Source of the DNA: Antedon mediterranea | Taxonomy: Eukaryota; Echinodermata; Crinoidea; Comatulida; Antedonidae | NCBI RefSeq assembly: GCF_964355755.1 | Contig: NC_092674.1 | Coordinates: 13,147,001-13,211,000 of the forward strand | DNA length: 64,000 nucleotides | Reading direction: 5' to 3' | Shown: positions 1 to 12,070 of the stretch, piece by piece | How the letters are laid out: each line of letters starts with the position of its first letter | Numbering within the stretch: position 1 is the first letter of the stretch | Position numbers and translations under genes: made by a program | Notes under the pieces: model-generated | What the model was told of the DNA's origin: nothing | The model's database searches: none | The model's input: the letters and a program-made list of their open reading frames with translations, nothing else

Positions 1-449
1 ACCCATGACAAAAAGGGGATATCGATATATTTTGGTGTTGATAGATTATGCGACAAAAAAAAAACTAACAAAAACAGCTATTTTGTGGAGGTTTTTTCAA
101 TGTAACTTTCTTATAAATTGACCGATTTTTATGGCTGTTTCGACATTGTAATGCCTATTTGAGTACCTACAATGTCATGTTATTTTTAATTGTTAAAACA
201 ACTTTAAACGTCCTCGGCATTGATTTTTAAAGTTAGACGATTTGAAAATTGTGTTATTAAAGAATAGGCTTGTTTTGTCAATTTGTACATAAACGTTTAT
301 AACGTTTGACCTAGTTATCCAATGATATTGGCTGTTCCACCATGCAAAAGCTAATCAATCAATCACGAAATGTAAGAGTTATTATCCCTTATTTTTAATA
401 TGTTAAATGTATTTAAGATTAAGGTACAGGATTATTTATATAAGTAGTT
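1..449. other. AT-rich intronic DNA, no gene seen
   Basis: No coding exon, RNA gene or clear mobile element is visible here. If the ankyrin gene model is right this is intron or 3' sequence of that minus-strand gene. From about 363 the sequence matches DNA at 32,114 onward, so the right part belongs to a duplicated block. Confidence 0.6.
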
Positions 450-2180
450 AGTCTCATTCATTATATAATCGTATATTCGTATTTTATGCGCTAGTTTTAT
501 TTTTTGTAGTATTTTAAATCGACTTTTTAGGATTTTATATGTATATTTTGTATGGCTTTTTTTTTATCGTATTTTATATTTTATGTACTGTATCCATTTT
601 ATATTTGTATGTACTGTACTTTTGAAAAGGCCAACAGAGTTTCCCCATGGGGATAATAAAGTTTTAATTGAATTGAATTGATTTTAAAACACTTGGTTTA
701 TTTGAAAATCACCAGCGTGGCTTTGCCGTATTGGTGGACTCGTCCATTTTACTAATATGAATAGGATTGTAGCACATTTATATAAAACGTTGAATTTGAC
801 CTGTACGGTTTCCATTTCTGTTTTCTAATGTAAAATTAAAATTATATTATTAGTATCTCTATGTAATATAATCACATTGTACTATACTAGTTAGCATCTA
901 CATACCGTTATACTGCACTTTGTTTTGATGATTTTTTAATGAAATTGTATACACAGGGAGTTGGTATACCATTGGTTCTACTAAAATTATTATTACTTTT
1001 ATTTGTTTGTGCAATATTTGAAGATTGCTACACAAATAGAAATAATTTAAATATAATATATTTAACAGATTAAGTGTACGCACTATGCCTATGGAACAGA
1101 TTACCTACCGGACGTAGTTTAGTATGACACATCTGATATTCTATTATTATAATTATTTTGTTTTATTTATTGTAATGCGCCGTGTTCTTTATATCTTTGA
1201 TTGTATATTGTTTTTCAATAAGTGTGCGGAGGATTCAGGTAATTTCTCTTAGTATTAAAGCGTAACACCGCGGCTTTAAAATGTATATTGCTTATTATAA
1301 AATATAAACCTTTTAATCAACATTGGTATAACCGTGCCTAATTTTAGACAGCACTCAGGCAAAAGTTAAGTAGCTTTAAAAAAAAAAGTTGTTCTATAAG
1401 ACAATACTACAGTCTGTACGCGTGTGAAGTGGAACTAATTCGCCTTAAAATACTAGTTTTAAAATATCATAATTAAACTCAACCTTTAAAATAGCTGATA
1501 ATCAGAGATGTGCGCACCTGCAAATTAACAATATAAATGAATGTTTATGTACAAAACCTAACATTATTATTCCTATTCGAGAAACTTTGTTGTTATGGGA
1601 ACACACTAAGTGATTGGTGTAACTTCACACTAACGATATATTGAAACATTATGTTAATTAGTCTCCTTTACATAGACCTTTGTCATAGGCGATGATTTGA
1701 AATTAAGTTTTAGTATTGATATTATGTTACTGAGGTGTAGTAGTATGCTCCATGCAATGTGGATTGTTGAACATTTTAATTTATTGATGATAAAAGTATA
1801 TTATTATTGTAACCGAATTTGTCATGATTTACGATGAATTTAAATCAGTTTTTGCATCATGTTATGAGGTATAGTAGTATTATATTATTATTGTAACTGA
1901 ATTAACATTGTTAAAGTTTTATAGAATACTGGTAAAATACTGGTAAGTAATGTCCCACACTCCACACTGAACATGGCCATGCATTTAATACTGAACATTG
2001 TATTACATTGACAAGTCAGAATGTTATAATGTACTTGGTATGGAAACTATACTAAATGACCAAATAGTGACATACACTTTTGTCAAATCATTTCCTGTTT
2101 TGAATCGTTGGAAAGATTTAAACTATATGAAACTATTTTAACAATAATATTGTTTGTACATTATACGTATGATGTAGTAA
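363..2180. repeat. Duplicated block, copy 1 (partner 32,114-33,690)
   Basis: By eye this block runs almost base for base with 32,114-33,690, with small indels and one large difference: copy 1 carries about 230 extra bp at 450-681, the tail of a LINE. A sub-block at about 1,150-1,540 is also recognisable, more diverged, at 5,825-6,060 and 30,845-31,090, so part of it is an older dispersed repeat. I see no coding exon in it. Confidence 0.85.
450..681 (+). mobile_element. LINE-like 3' tail insertion
   Basis: The segment ends with an AATAAA-type signal near 655 and an ATTGAATTGAATTG tail, typical of 3' ends of CR1/RTE-like retrotransposons. It is absent from the paralogous copy, where TAAGTAGTT (near 32,190) runs straight into TTAAAATACTTGG. 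That marks it as an insertion with polarity +. No long target duplication is visible and no coding sequence is left. The family assignment is inference from the tail alone. Confidence 0.65.
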
Positions 2181-2835
2181 TTCTTTGTTTGTCACTGCTG
2201 AAAGTAATGGTAAATGTATAATTTGTAAAGTGTCCCATATCTTTATGTGTTGTCAGTATGCTGTTATTTACGTACATATAGAGCAATACCTTCCCCGTGA
2301 TTATGTGTACATTTAATGAAGAAAGAACAATACTTAAAACTGATACGTCAAAAAGGCGAGCGGCGTTTATTGTAAGTAATATTCTAGATGAATTAATATT
2401 ATCAACATGCACAAGTACCTTAAATTGAATTCTACAATGTAAAGGATTCCAATGAAAAAAAAATGGTCCTGCTCTAAAACGTAGTGACAACTCAAATACA
2501 AGTTATTTGGTAAGATCTTGCTTGAAGGTATCCATTGCTTTAAAAGACAACGAAGTAAACTATCTTTGATAACTGACTTCCCAAAGTCAATATTAACCTT
2601 GACATGGTACCGGTGTTCCGAACCATAATTATGTGAGAGGTACGACCGCCGTGCAGTTATCGACAGTACAGTCATCCTCGCTACAAATTACAGTATCTAT
2701 AATATGACCCGCATTGTGGTTGGTTCATTTACCTATATTATAACCGGCACGCCCATTAAATTGTAAATAAATACATTTTTTTAAATCACACTGAATTATA
2801 TAGCACCTGTTATTAATAATATTTGTAACACTTAC

Positions 2836-2934
2836 ATTGTTTGGAAGATCCACTTTAGCACCTGCCTTGAGCAAAATAGTGCAAATGTCTGTGTGGCCCT
2901 TTTCTGCAGCCACATTTAAAGGCGACCATCCATC
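2836..2934 (-). CDS. Ankyrin-repeat gene, exon 5 (one repeat)
   Basis: This exon encodes exactly one 33-residue ankyrin repeat in phase 0. It begins DGWSPLNVAAEKGHTDIC and continues TILLKAGAKVDLPNN, matching the ankyrin consensus (DG-TPLH-AA--GH--I--LLL--GA-V). The exon is flanked by TTTCAG before the first base and GTAAGT after the last, so its borders are precise. The Trp in place of the usual T or S before PL is mildly unusual, and N replaces the consensus H. Ankyrin repeats form helix-turn-helix protein-binding stacks; the partner cannot be told. It is paralogous to exon 4 and sits in duplicated DNA. The gene continues left, outside the window. Confidence 0.9.
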
Positions 2935-3458
2935 CTGAAATAATAACACACATCATGTTATATAAGTAGTAGTATAGTCTTCTACAAAAAGCTATTTAAT
3001 ATTGTATTGAAATCTTTTCGATGTGATCAAGTAAAACTAACTTTAAAGCCAGGTGAGGGCAAACAAATTCTATTGATTTTGCATTCCAATATCTATAGTT
3101 TCCCCTATGTTTCATAATGTTAGTGATTTTATTTGTGTTACACGAGCTTTTTGAAAATATGCACTTTATTATCATGGGGGATAGTTCATATTACACAATT
3201 AAATCTTGTAAATAGAGAGGCAATTTGAAAAAAACTAAAAATATACAGTGTGGTAACAAATTTTATCACAGGACTAAATATAGATAATACTTCATCGTTT
3301 TATTTTCGTGCTATAGCAAACATTATCCACCGTATATCCACCATCTTTTTTCACCTTCTATAGAGTCACCGGACATGTAGTTACACTAGGTTAAACTACT
3401 TAACTACTGAACAAGGCCAACAGCCATTAAGTCGCGTGCTACAATGCATAGTGATATC

Positions 3459-3526
3459 GGACCGACAGACAGACCGACAGACCGACAGACCGACAGACCG
3501 ACAGACCGACCGACCGACCGACCGAC
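3459..3526. repeat. (ACCGACAG)n microsatellite; sister at 4,124-4,162
   Basis: An 8-bp and 4-bp GACC/GACAG repeat. A second tract at 4,124-4,162 has the same right flank, ACATAGTGAACTATA. The shared flanks mean that the tract is part of a short interspersed element present twice about 640 bp apart, not two independent microsatellites. Confidence 0.85.
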
Positions 3527-5166
3527 ATAGTGAACTATACTGACCGAAATTACTGAACATGTTTAAAAATGTTGAAATGTTTAAAAACATTTTTATTTTT
3601 TTTATTTACACGTGCGTAGCTTGTCACTTTTGACGTGCTCGTATAACGTAATTTCGAGTTGAAAAGTAAGTCAAGAAAACAGAAATCTGGCAAAAAGAGT
3701 GCGCAATAACATTTTACGCGCAGTGCGCGCGCAAAAATATGCGCACTCATGGCAATTTTGTAAACGCTTAAAATTGCCTGAAACGTACTCTTATTTCATA
3801 GAAAATAAATTTTGAAATTTTTAAGCGCGCGTACGCATGCGTTACATGCGCTACGCACGTAATTGTATTGCCATATGATGATTTATGCCCTGAAATTTAT
3901 GAGTACCAAATTTTATTTAATTGTGATTCATTTTTGTGAAGATATGATTACAAACGTGATTTCGTTAAATCGTGCGTAGACCGCGTAATTTTTTATTGCG
4001 CACCGTGAAAACATAATCACATCGATTCCTGGCCATAAGGAATATACTGTGAAAAATTGACCTAGCTAGATTAAACTGATATCAAGATACGGTCAGAAAG
4101 CGATTAAACGCATAGAGTTACCGGACCGACAGACCGACAGACCGACAGACCGACCGACCGACATAGTGAACTATAGAGTCGCCTCCACGCGACTATAAAA
4201 AGTCTTACTGGTTTTTATAGCAGAATTTTACCAAATTTTGTATTTGACCATTTTAAGGGAAATCCACTTGTTTTCGTCGTGATGTCTATTACAATTATTT
4301 GATTTCTATTACAATTATTTGATTTATGTACAATTAACCAGATATTATATTTAAAATTCATGCCTGTACCTAAGCTTTAACTTGAATAAAGATTATTAAC
4401 CTTTGATGTTTTCTTTAAGATAATGTATTGTATATGCATGCATTTGTTTGGCTTGTATACTATTTTGTTATAATAGTACGGTTATTTTGTACGTAGCATT
4501 TATATATTGCAAATTTGGTAAGAAATTGTGGTCCTTAATATGAAAGATGGTACTAGTTCTGCTGCCAGTTATTTTGCTACCATTATTAAAGAACCTATAG
4601 ATACAGTGCACTGATTGACTAATAGAATACTGTAGTTTGATACGGTTAGTGAAATTTTGCGACGGTTGAAAACTTCAACCTTTAAGATTTTTTGTTGGAG
4701 ACATTGATATACGCACTGTCATATGGAACTTTTAAAGTTAAAACAGCCCCAAATCATATTATGATAAAGTGGTGTTTGCGTTTGAACTGGCAGTTACGAC
4801 TAAAAATGTATCCAGGCCCCAAAATGTGTTCAGATAACACATTTTGACTGCTAAATTCTCAATTGGTTTCATTTTGCTGTTACTTGGAGAAGATACGTTT
4901 AAAAAAAAATGTTTTGCCAAATCAAATGAATACGTCGATTCATATCCATTTTGTGTACCATTTTAATAAAATTGTGTTGCTATGTAGGCTACATCACAAT
5001 ATATACAAAAACAGAAAAATCACCATTAAAAAGATCATTCCCTAATATTTAGTACTCTAAATGGTAAAAACCATTACGAAATCTATATGTATGAGGGGTG
5101 ATGGACCGCTTCCTTGAACTTCAAAAATGAGATGGGTTGGGTCTTGCAAAATCAAATGTGTTTTTT

Positions 5167-6075
5167 TTGTAAAGTGATCTCTAATCAATCAAATTGAAAG
5201 TATACGTGAAGCATAATTAACAATACATTTGAGTTCCAACTTATCCTTACATGTGGTCCCGGTAAACCATGCAACAATGATAAAAGTGAGAATACTCTCA
5301 ATGACCGATTTATTAAAAAAAAGACGTAGGCCTGATGGGAGGTTTAACTTCAAAATATTTAAGTCTATGCAAACAGTAAAAACGTTGAGCACGGGCCTTT
5401 TTCATAGCCTTATAGTAATAATACTTATTGTCGTGCCATTCAAGATCTCTAGTGATTTATTTACAATGTCAATTCCAGAGGGGGTATTTCATATTGTATG
5501 TGATTTACATTTTGTGTTATAAAATGTCGAGTGTTTCACCTGCTTTGATAGAAACAATACTGTAATGAGTTGAAAATGTAAACATATTAGTATATTGGTA
5601 AACACATGATGTACTGCAAACCAAACTAGTGTATTTGTGCACATAATAGTAGGTGACATTTGTAATTGAGACCGTTTTATTTGACACGAAAACATGTGTG
5701 AACTCATAAAAAACGTACATAATCATATAATGTAGTACATTTTGAATGTTGACATGACATGATAAACATTAAACATGTTCCTTCTAGCATAGATTTTTCT
5801 GAGATTATTTGGATTTCGTTCTTAAATACGGTATATTGTTTTATTTATTGTAATGCCATGTGTTCTCTACGTGTCGATATAGTTAGGGTACGAACATTTA
5901 TCTTAGTATTACAGGGTAACACCGTGGCTTAAAAATATAATTATTGTTTATTATAAAACAAAGACCTTTGCAAAAACTCTACTTAGTTTATTAATGAAAA
6001 AGATCTTAATTGAAATATACATTTGAATTAGCTGTACGCGAGTGCAAATAAAATCTCTAAATGAATATGTATATA
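5167..6075. repeat. Duplicated block, copy 1 (partner 30,205-31,090)
   Basis: Nearly identical by eye to 30,205-31,090, starting at GTAAAGTGATCTCTAATCAA. A more diverged third relative is near 23,230-23,330. Its right end (from 5,825) is related to the 1,150-1,540 repeat. The open frames in both orientations over this block have no protein-like pattern. Confidence 0.85.
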
Positions 6076-6750
6076 TACAGTTAGTGTTTACCGACCGACC
6101 GGTATCAAAATTCAATTTTCATACTTATATTGAGCTTTAGGCTATATAATAATTAGCTTTATTTCGAAGCGGTTTTAAAATATTTATGTGAAAAACATTC
6201 CTGTGTTTTTTTAGATAAGATAACTACATTTTTTGATTTTGACCGACCGGTTTGTCTGAAAATCATACATAATACTAACAAAACAATACAATACAATTAA
6301 CTAGAATGAATGTAGAGGCCCGTTGTGAAAAGAAAGCCGAAAAATACCGTGCATAGCCATAATACGTGATTTTGGCCCTCTATCGACAGAACCTCCCGTA
6401 ATCGGCCACTTTTCAATTTCATAAAATAAGGCAATTAATAGGAGTTGATACCTTAGTAGTTATAAAAGCCCAGGTCTATAGTCTACTTTAGTTAAGTATG
6501 GTCAACAACAACAACAACTAAATTTGAACTTATCAAGCCCACATTTTTTTTTCGCAAATACTGTAGGAGCAAATCCAAGCCTAAGCAACTGAAGAAAAGA
6601 TATTTAGGCCTAGCCTAGATGTCATAAGTAAGCCCATTAATTACAATTTATCACGGTTGGTTTCTTTGGAAAATAGAGAACTCTACGAACGCCTCTTGCC
6701 TTAGGCTTGTCCTTCGGCTTGTCCTTCACCTTGACGAGTTCGAGTTATCC
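6076..6750. other. No gene; ACCGACCGACC-bearing repeat
   Basis: Contains ACCGACCGACCGG near 6,091 and GACCGACCGG near 6,241. The first, with its context CAGTTAGTGTTTACCGACC, recurs near 31,510, so this is probably the remains of a small mobile element interrupting the duplicated block. No coding exon is seen. Confidence 0.45.
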
Positions 6751-6851
6751 TCGTTAACGCATACCCTGCAACTAACATGAAATACACATAAAGTACTATA
6801 TGACGCGAAAAAAATATGTTTATAGTGTTCTGAATTGTGTCGATCTATTCT

Positions 6852-6866
6852 GTGTCATACAATATT
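6852..6866. repeat. Target site duplication of LINE A (left)
   Basis: GTGTCATACAATATT occurs here and again at 8,413-8,427, immediately outside the LINE body. The final T residues are ambiguous with the poly(T) tract. The uninterrupted site exists in the paralogue near 24,160 as GTGTCATACAGTACT. Confidence 0.9.
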
Positions 6867-8412
6867 TTTTTTTTTTTTTTTTTATTTCATTTCATCACAT
6901 ACATAATAAAAAATTAATATATAAAGGCAACGTAACTATTAAAACGATATTAAATACTCTCTCAAATATAAGAGAGTAATGAAATTAAAGAAAAAAAAAA
7001 AATGTATCGCAAAAATACACTTAATAATAATCATTTTGCTAATAATATGGTTGCCTTGTATTTTTGGTAAATGTGAAATAAATGATTATAATTAAGTAAT
7101 TGTTTTTTGATTTTGCAACTAAATATGTACCACTTGGTAATTAAAATTAAAATGTTTGCATCACTGTGTGTTTTTCCAAAACCAAAACATATACTTTCTT
7201 TGGTGATAATTAAGTTATTGTTGAGATTTCGATACATATATTGTTTTACATTTTCCCAAATTTTCTTTACCAGATCACATTCAAAGAACATATGTGGCAG
7301 TGTTTCCTGCTTTTCCTTGCAGAAACTACACATTGGTGAATCGACCTTTGACATCTTAAAGAGCATTGTATTTGTATAAATTATACGATGAATAAATTTA
7401 AATTGAACATTTTTTAGCTTAGTGTCATTTGTACAGGCGTGTAAATTTGAGAAAAGGTTTTTCCAATTAAGTTTGTTGTCAAACTCCTTTTCCCATTTGG
7501 ATTCAATTCCAATTGGCTCTTCAACATTTTTTAATATAATGTGTTTATAGATATAATGACAATTTCTCGTTTTCACAGAAATGAATGTCTGTAATTTGGA
7601 TTCAACTTCATTAGTTGTGTTTATACCTTGTTCAATTAATTTCTGTTTCCAGAGCTTTGGAATTGAATTTACAATCTGGTGATATAATAAGAAGTCTGGT
7701 TTAAAATTATATTTTTGGTTAAATTCGTCTAGTTCTAATATTTTCCCTTCTTTGTTCACGATATCTTTTACATAGTTTACATTTTTAACCAACCACTTTT
7801 TTCAACTTTAAATTCTCTTTTATCAAAACATGAGTTGTTCCATAAAGATTGATTTAAGATGTCCTCTATCGTATACGGTTCTACAAAATTGTATTCACTC
7901 AACGCAGAGAGTATATCTTTATGGAACCTTTCAAATTGTTTTAATATTTTTGAAGATTTAGAAAAGTTGGTTTCGAAAACAATATTTCCTCCAACCTCTT
8001 TAATCTTACTTTTTAAAAACACTTTCCACTTGGATTGATTTCCATCAAGATATCTTTTCACCCAACATGATTTGAGAGATGTACAGTAACTCTTAATATG
8101 GGGAATTTTTAACCCTCCTTCGTCAAAATTGTTAAGCATGACTTTTCTTTTGACTTTATCGGGTTTTCCGTTCCATATAAATTTAAAAATTTTACTTTGA
8201 ATATCTTGAAGGAAACAATCGGGTGGGTCTGGTAAATTTGAGAAAACATACGTGAATATTGGGAGAAACAGTGACTTAATAATAGTTGCTTTTCCAAACA
8301 AAGTAAGTGAGCGTTGTTTCCACATATTTAATACTTGTTCAGCATTTTTAGCCTTATCTGGAAAATTGAGTCTGAAAATATCATTACAATTGCAAGAAAT
8401 ATTAACACCCAA
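6867..8412 (-). mobile_element. LINE A: 5'-truncated Tx1/L1-like retrotransposon
   Basis: A minus-strand, 5'-truncated non-LTR element of about 1.55 kb. The poly(A) tail appears as the T-run at 6,865-6,883. The body encodes the C-terminal part of an L1/Tx1-type reverse transcriptase and the element is framed by a 15-bp target duplication. It inserted after the segmental duplication, because the matching site in copy B is empty. Truncation at the 5' end is usual for target-primed reverse transcription. Confidence 0.9.
7031..8412 (-). pseudogene. Reverse transcriptase C-terminus (Tx1/L1-like), frameshifted
   Basis: The first frame (8,412-7,777) reads through the RT thumb region with WKQRSLTLFGKATIIKSLFL, then SNLPDPPDCF, IFKFIWNGKPDK and EGGLKIPHIK, the usual L1/Tx1 clade order. 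A one-base slip near 7,790, next to an A-run, moves the frame to 7,792-7,031. That part contains the zinc-finger-like end CSFCKEKQETLPHMFFECDL (C-x2-C then H-x4-C), followed by KKIWENV. Catalytic RT motifs and the endonuclease lie in the missing 5' part, so the copy cannot be autonomous. Clade placement is from pattern memory, not alignment. Confidence 0.9.
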
Positions 8413-8427
8413 GTGTCATACAATATT
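8413..8427. repeat. Target site duplication of LINE A (right)
   Basis: Second copy of GTGTCATACAATATT. It is followed by AAGTGCGAATAACCAATA, which continues the duplicated host sequence also found near 24,180. Confidence 0.9.
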
Positions 8428-8959
8428 AAGTGCGAATAACCAATAAGTAAAGGTTAATATTCTATTCTGTTCCGTTTATTCAGTAAAGCCTAAATTTCAA
8501 ACAGATATGTTACTTTTCACTATGATGACACGATTACGAAATCAGCAACAGTTGATCACATACGAATGACAATCGGTTCTTTTTAGTCGGCTGAATTATT
8601 AACATTAATTGATTTAAACGGCCACCAACTGTCAGTAATCAGTTTAATAAAACTAAGTCGCACATGTACAGAGAATTTGACATGAAAACTTACAGATACA
8701 ATATCATTTCACTATAAATCTTTGATATCATGTGTATATAAACAACACTTGATGTGTTTACAATTGTCATGTCACGAGAATACGGTTGAGTTTCATAGGA
8801 AACAAAGTTGTAGAGATTATAAGTTTCTGAAATATACTGTAGTGCTGCTGTGTTATCGGAGAAAGTATATAATCTATATAATCATTATGTTATAGGCGTC
8901 ACTTTACTGATATCGTTTTTCTTTTTAAGATTTTCAATTCTAATATAAGTAATAATTAA
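8428..8959. other. AT-rich intronic DNA, nothing recognised
   Basis: After AAGTGCGAATAACCAATA, which continues the segmental duplication, the sequence stops matching copy B at once. No exon, RNA gene or repeat border is seen. Confidence 0.5.
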
Positions 8960-9403
8960 AACTGACAATTTATTTAATATTCGTAATTCACAACGTGTTA
9001 CTCGTAGCTCTTCTTCTGTTGGTACTCTTTTTGATATTCGTGGCTGCAGAACTGAATCTTCTTTTTAATCATATATCCCACGTGTTACCAGAATTTGGAA
9101 TAACTTACCCAGTGAAATCCGCAACTTCAATATTTCTGTAAAACCAAGTTACTTAATTATCTCAATATTTATTTTTTAAATAATTTTGATATTGAAAATG
9201 TGTGTAGTTGGTCGCTTTCTTGTAGATGCTTTAATTGTAGAACGTATTTTTTTTATTTTTCTTATATTTTTCTGTTCTGGGTTGACCAACTAGCATAGGT
9301 GTTTAGCACCTGTTAGGTCTTTCCGTGCCTCCTTTTATAATGTTTTTATCTTCTTTGTTATGTATATGGCAGAAATTGAATAAATAAATAAATAAATAAA
9401 TAC
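8960..9403 (+). mobile_element. LINE 3' end (CR1/Jockey-like) with AATA tail
   Basis: The plus strand near 9,000-9,160 contains SYIPRVTRIWNNLPSEIRNF in a broken frame. This is the classic C-terminal signature of CR1/Jockey/Rex-type reverse transcriptases (RT--R-WN-LP--I). About 220 bp of 3' untranslated sequence follow, then a tail of (AATA)n at about 9,377-9,401. One stop or frame slip interrupts the reading frame upstream. Only the extreme 3' end of the element is present. I could not find a target duplication. Confidence 0.75.
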
Positions 9404-10365
9404 ACAGTATGTATTCAATTATCTCAACACAAATACCAATTGAAATGCCATGGTTTCTGTGATCAGTTCTTTAGTTCTTTTAAATATGTCTACTATAATC
9501 TTTCCATCTCTTCTGAAAACTGTTTTCAATATAATCAATTGCCTGTTGTAGATACAAACAAGGAAAATGCTTATTCATCATTACTAACACGTAAGTTATC
9601 AATGATAGTTATTTCTTCAGGTTGATGTACTTACATTTCCATCACATAACCCTTACCTTCTATCACGTAAAGTATTAAGAGTACACACCTGTTCATGTGC
9701 GCCATATTATTGCTCATATATTCTTTACTAAAATAATTTTGCAAGCACGTTAAATGTATTGATTCAAGATCAACATTACTTTGTTTATCAATATTGGGGT
9801 TGTATATTCATATGAAGTAATAATATTAACAAGGTCAACACTCGGTAAACCAAATTTTTTGGAAAAAAGCAATGGATTTGATACTGCATGACATTGTTTT
9901 TCTGTTATTAACCATAATAGAAAGTAAAAATAAATGTAAACTATTGCTATATTTTGGGGTTAAAGATCAACAAATACAGGTCAAAATACCAAAAATCATA
10001 TTTTTAAAATAAAACCATTATAATGGTTTAGATTCACGGTGATTCTAGAAACAGCAGAGAATTTATCAAAACTGTTGTTTTTGCTCTTTTAAATTGAAAT
10101 TTCATGGTTTCTCCCAGTTTCCATGGTTACAAGACACTATTAAAATTTACCAAACATAACATTATTAGTGGACAAACAATATTAAAAAATTTGGATTGAC
10201 AAATTTACCATTTTTGGACTTTTGGCACACTTTGAATTGATTCTGTCCCACTGTGCCATGGGCCAAGAGCTATTCCTTTATTATTCTATTTTTTTAAATC
10301 GGTAATCGTGACCCTTTATAAGTTGTTGTATATGATGTGCCAGCGTGCTACGTTCTAGACATTGG
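9404..10365. other. AT-rich intronic DNA, no gene seen
   Basis: Read on both strands without finding an exon, repeat border or RNA gene. A short frame at 9,440-9,625 on the plus strand has no protein-like pattern. Confidence 0.5.
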
Positions 10366-10378
10366 AATAGTAAACAAC
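10366..10378. repeat. Target site duplication of LINE B (left)
   Basis: AATAGTAAACAAC occurs here and at 18,602-18,614, just after the A-rich tail of LINE B. The two copies flank 8.2 kb, because LINE B was later split by a transposon. Confidence 0.75.
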
Positions 10379-10473
10379 TAATAGTAAAAAAAAGTTGAAA
10401 CGAATTGTAAACGTCTGTCCAGCATTAGAGATAATCTTAAAAATGTCTCTTCTGGAAAGAGGTAATAGATGCA
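10379..10473 (+). mobile_element. LINE B, 5' part (before the nested transposon)
   Basis: The sequence just left of the transposon reads FWKEVIDA in one frame (10,450-10,473). The sequence just right of it reads AWSNFISIHYPKFVDELL in one frame. Together they restore the continuous L1/Tx1-type motif F-W-K-x-V-x-x-A-W-S. So this short piece and 17,487-18,601 are one 5'-truncated LINE broken by an insertion. A frame slip lies upstream of FWKE. Confidence 0.75.
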
Positions 10474-10485
10474 CACAGCAAAATT
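10474..10485. repeat. Terminal inverted repeat, left (partner 17,475-17,486)
   Basis: CACAGCAAAATT is a perfect 12-bp inverse of AATTTTGCTGTG at 17,475-17,486. Beyond 12 bp both ends share CTTGTTTTAAGAAAAA-like sequence, but with indels. Confidence 0.8.
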
Positions 10486-12070
10486 CTGATTCTTGTTTTA
10501 AGAAAAAAAAAACTTGTTTCAAGCAAAATATTTCTTGAAACAAGTAAATTTTGACTTGTCCGTATTTCAATACTTTTTGGCTTACCAAGAATCGTAAAAT
10601 TCTTAACAAGAATCACACAAATTCTTATCAAGAAAATTATTCTTACCAAGAAATAATACTTTAAGAACAATATTCTTACCAAGAATTTAATTGCTTTTTT
10701 CATTCTTGTTTTAAGCAGTATCTGCCTTAAAATAAGTAACAATTTATCGATTTTTTAAAATAGAATTCTTGTTTCAAGCAATATTTTTCTTAAAATAAGT
10801 AAGAATATTCCGATTTATATTTTTAGTTTTCTTGTTTCAAGCAATATATTTCTTAAAATAAGTAAGAATATTCCGATTTGTATTTTATAGAATTCTTGTT
10901 TCAAGCAATATATTTCTTAAAATAAGTAAGAATATTCCGATTTGTATTTTTTTGAATTCTTGTTTCAAGCAAGATATTTCTTAAAATAAGTAAGAATATT
11001 CCGATTTGTATTTTATAGAATTCTTGTTTCAAGCAATATATTTCTTAAAATAAGTAAGAATATTCCGATTTGTATTTTTTTTAATTCTTGTTTCAAGCAA
11101 GATATTTCTTAAAATAAGTAAGAATATTCCGATTTTTATTTTTTGAATTCTTGTTTCAAGCAATATTTTTCTTAAAATAAGTAAGAATATTCCGATTTGT
11201 ATTTTTTGAATTCTTGTTTCAAGCAATATTTTTCTTAAAATAAGTAAGAATATTCCGATTTGTATTTTTTGAATTCTTGCTTCAAGCAATTTTTTTCTTA
11301 AAATAAGTAAGAATATTCCGATTTGTATTTTTTGAATTCTTGTTTCAAGCAAAATATTTCTTAAAATAAGTAAGAATATTCCGATTTTTATTTGTAGAAT
11401 TCTTGTTTCAAGCAATATTTTTCTTAAAATAAGTAAGAATATTCCGATTTGTATTTTTTAGAATTCTTGTTTTAAGCAATATTTTTCTTAAAATAAGTAA
11501 GAATATTCCGATTTTTAATTTTAATATTCTTGTTTCAAGCAATATATTTCTTAAAATAAGTAAGAATATTCCGATTTGTATTTTTTGAATTCTTGTTTCA
11601 AGCAATATTTTTCTTAAATTAAGTAAGAATATTCCGATTTTTATTTGTAGAATTCTTGTTTCAAGCAATATTTTTCTTAAAATAAGTAAGAATATTCCGA
11701 TTTGTATTTTTTGAATTCTTGTTTCAAGCAATATTTTTCTTAAAATAAGTAAGAATATTCCGATTTGTATTTTTTGAATTCTTGTTTCAAGCAATATATT
11801 TCTTTAAATAAGTAAGAATATTCCGATTTTTATTTGTAGAATTCTTGTTTCAAGCAATATTTTTCTTAAAATAAGTAAGAATATTCCGGTTTGTATTTTT
11901 TAGAATTCTTGTTTTAAGCAATATTTTTCTTAAAATAAGTAAGAATATTCCGATTTATATTTTTAGTTTTCTTGTTTCAAGCAATATATTTCTTAAAATA
12001 AGTAAGAATATTCCGATTTTTATTTGTAGAATTCTTGTTTCAAGCAAAACTTTTTTTAAAATAAGTAAAC
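10486..12070. repeat. Array 1: about 21 tandem units of about 63 bp
   Basis: Units recur from about 10,768 to 12,032 with a period of 62-64 bp. Each contains CTTGTTTCAAGCAA, then TTCTTAAAATAAGTAAGAA, then ATATTCCGATTT. Both main motifs are near-palindromic. Units differ by a few substitutions. Open frames of 128 codons on the minus strand are a by-product of the period staying in frame. The irregular leading part (10,486-10,767) contains degenerate units. Confidence 0.95.

Larger units (their letters stand above)
2570..5110. repeat. Segmental duplication around ankyrin exon, copy A
   Basis: Blocks on both sides of the exon at 2,836-2,934 reappear in the same order and orientation around the exon at 22,440-22,538. 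Examples are the stretch near 2,600 containing GGTGTTCCGAACCA (copy near 22,227) and the stretch near 4,840 containing AACACATTTTGACTGCTAAA (copy near 22,902). Copy A carries extra DNA between them, including the ACCGACAG microsatellites. This is the left unit of a duplication with an original period of some 20 kb. Confidence 0.85.

Noticed and set aside
3396-3590. Frame with VGRSVCRSVGLSVCRS
   Set aside because: It is the translation of the ACCGACAG microsatellite.
10358-10378. LINE B 5' end and array-bearing DNA as one very large retroelement of 8.2 kb
   Set aside because: The TIRs at 10,474 and 17,486 and the rejoined LINE frame show two separate elements, one inside the other.
11029-11794. 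Two 128-codon minus-strand frames made of repeated ILLETRIQKIQIGIFLL units
   Set aside because: They are translations of the 63-bp array, whose period is a multiple of three. No start context, splice sites or non-repeat sequence supports a gene.
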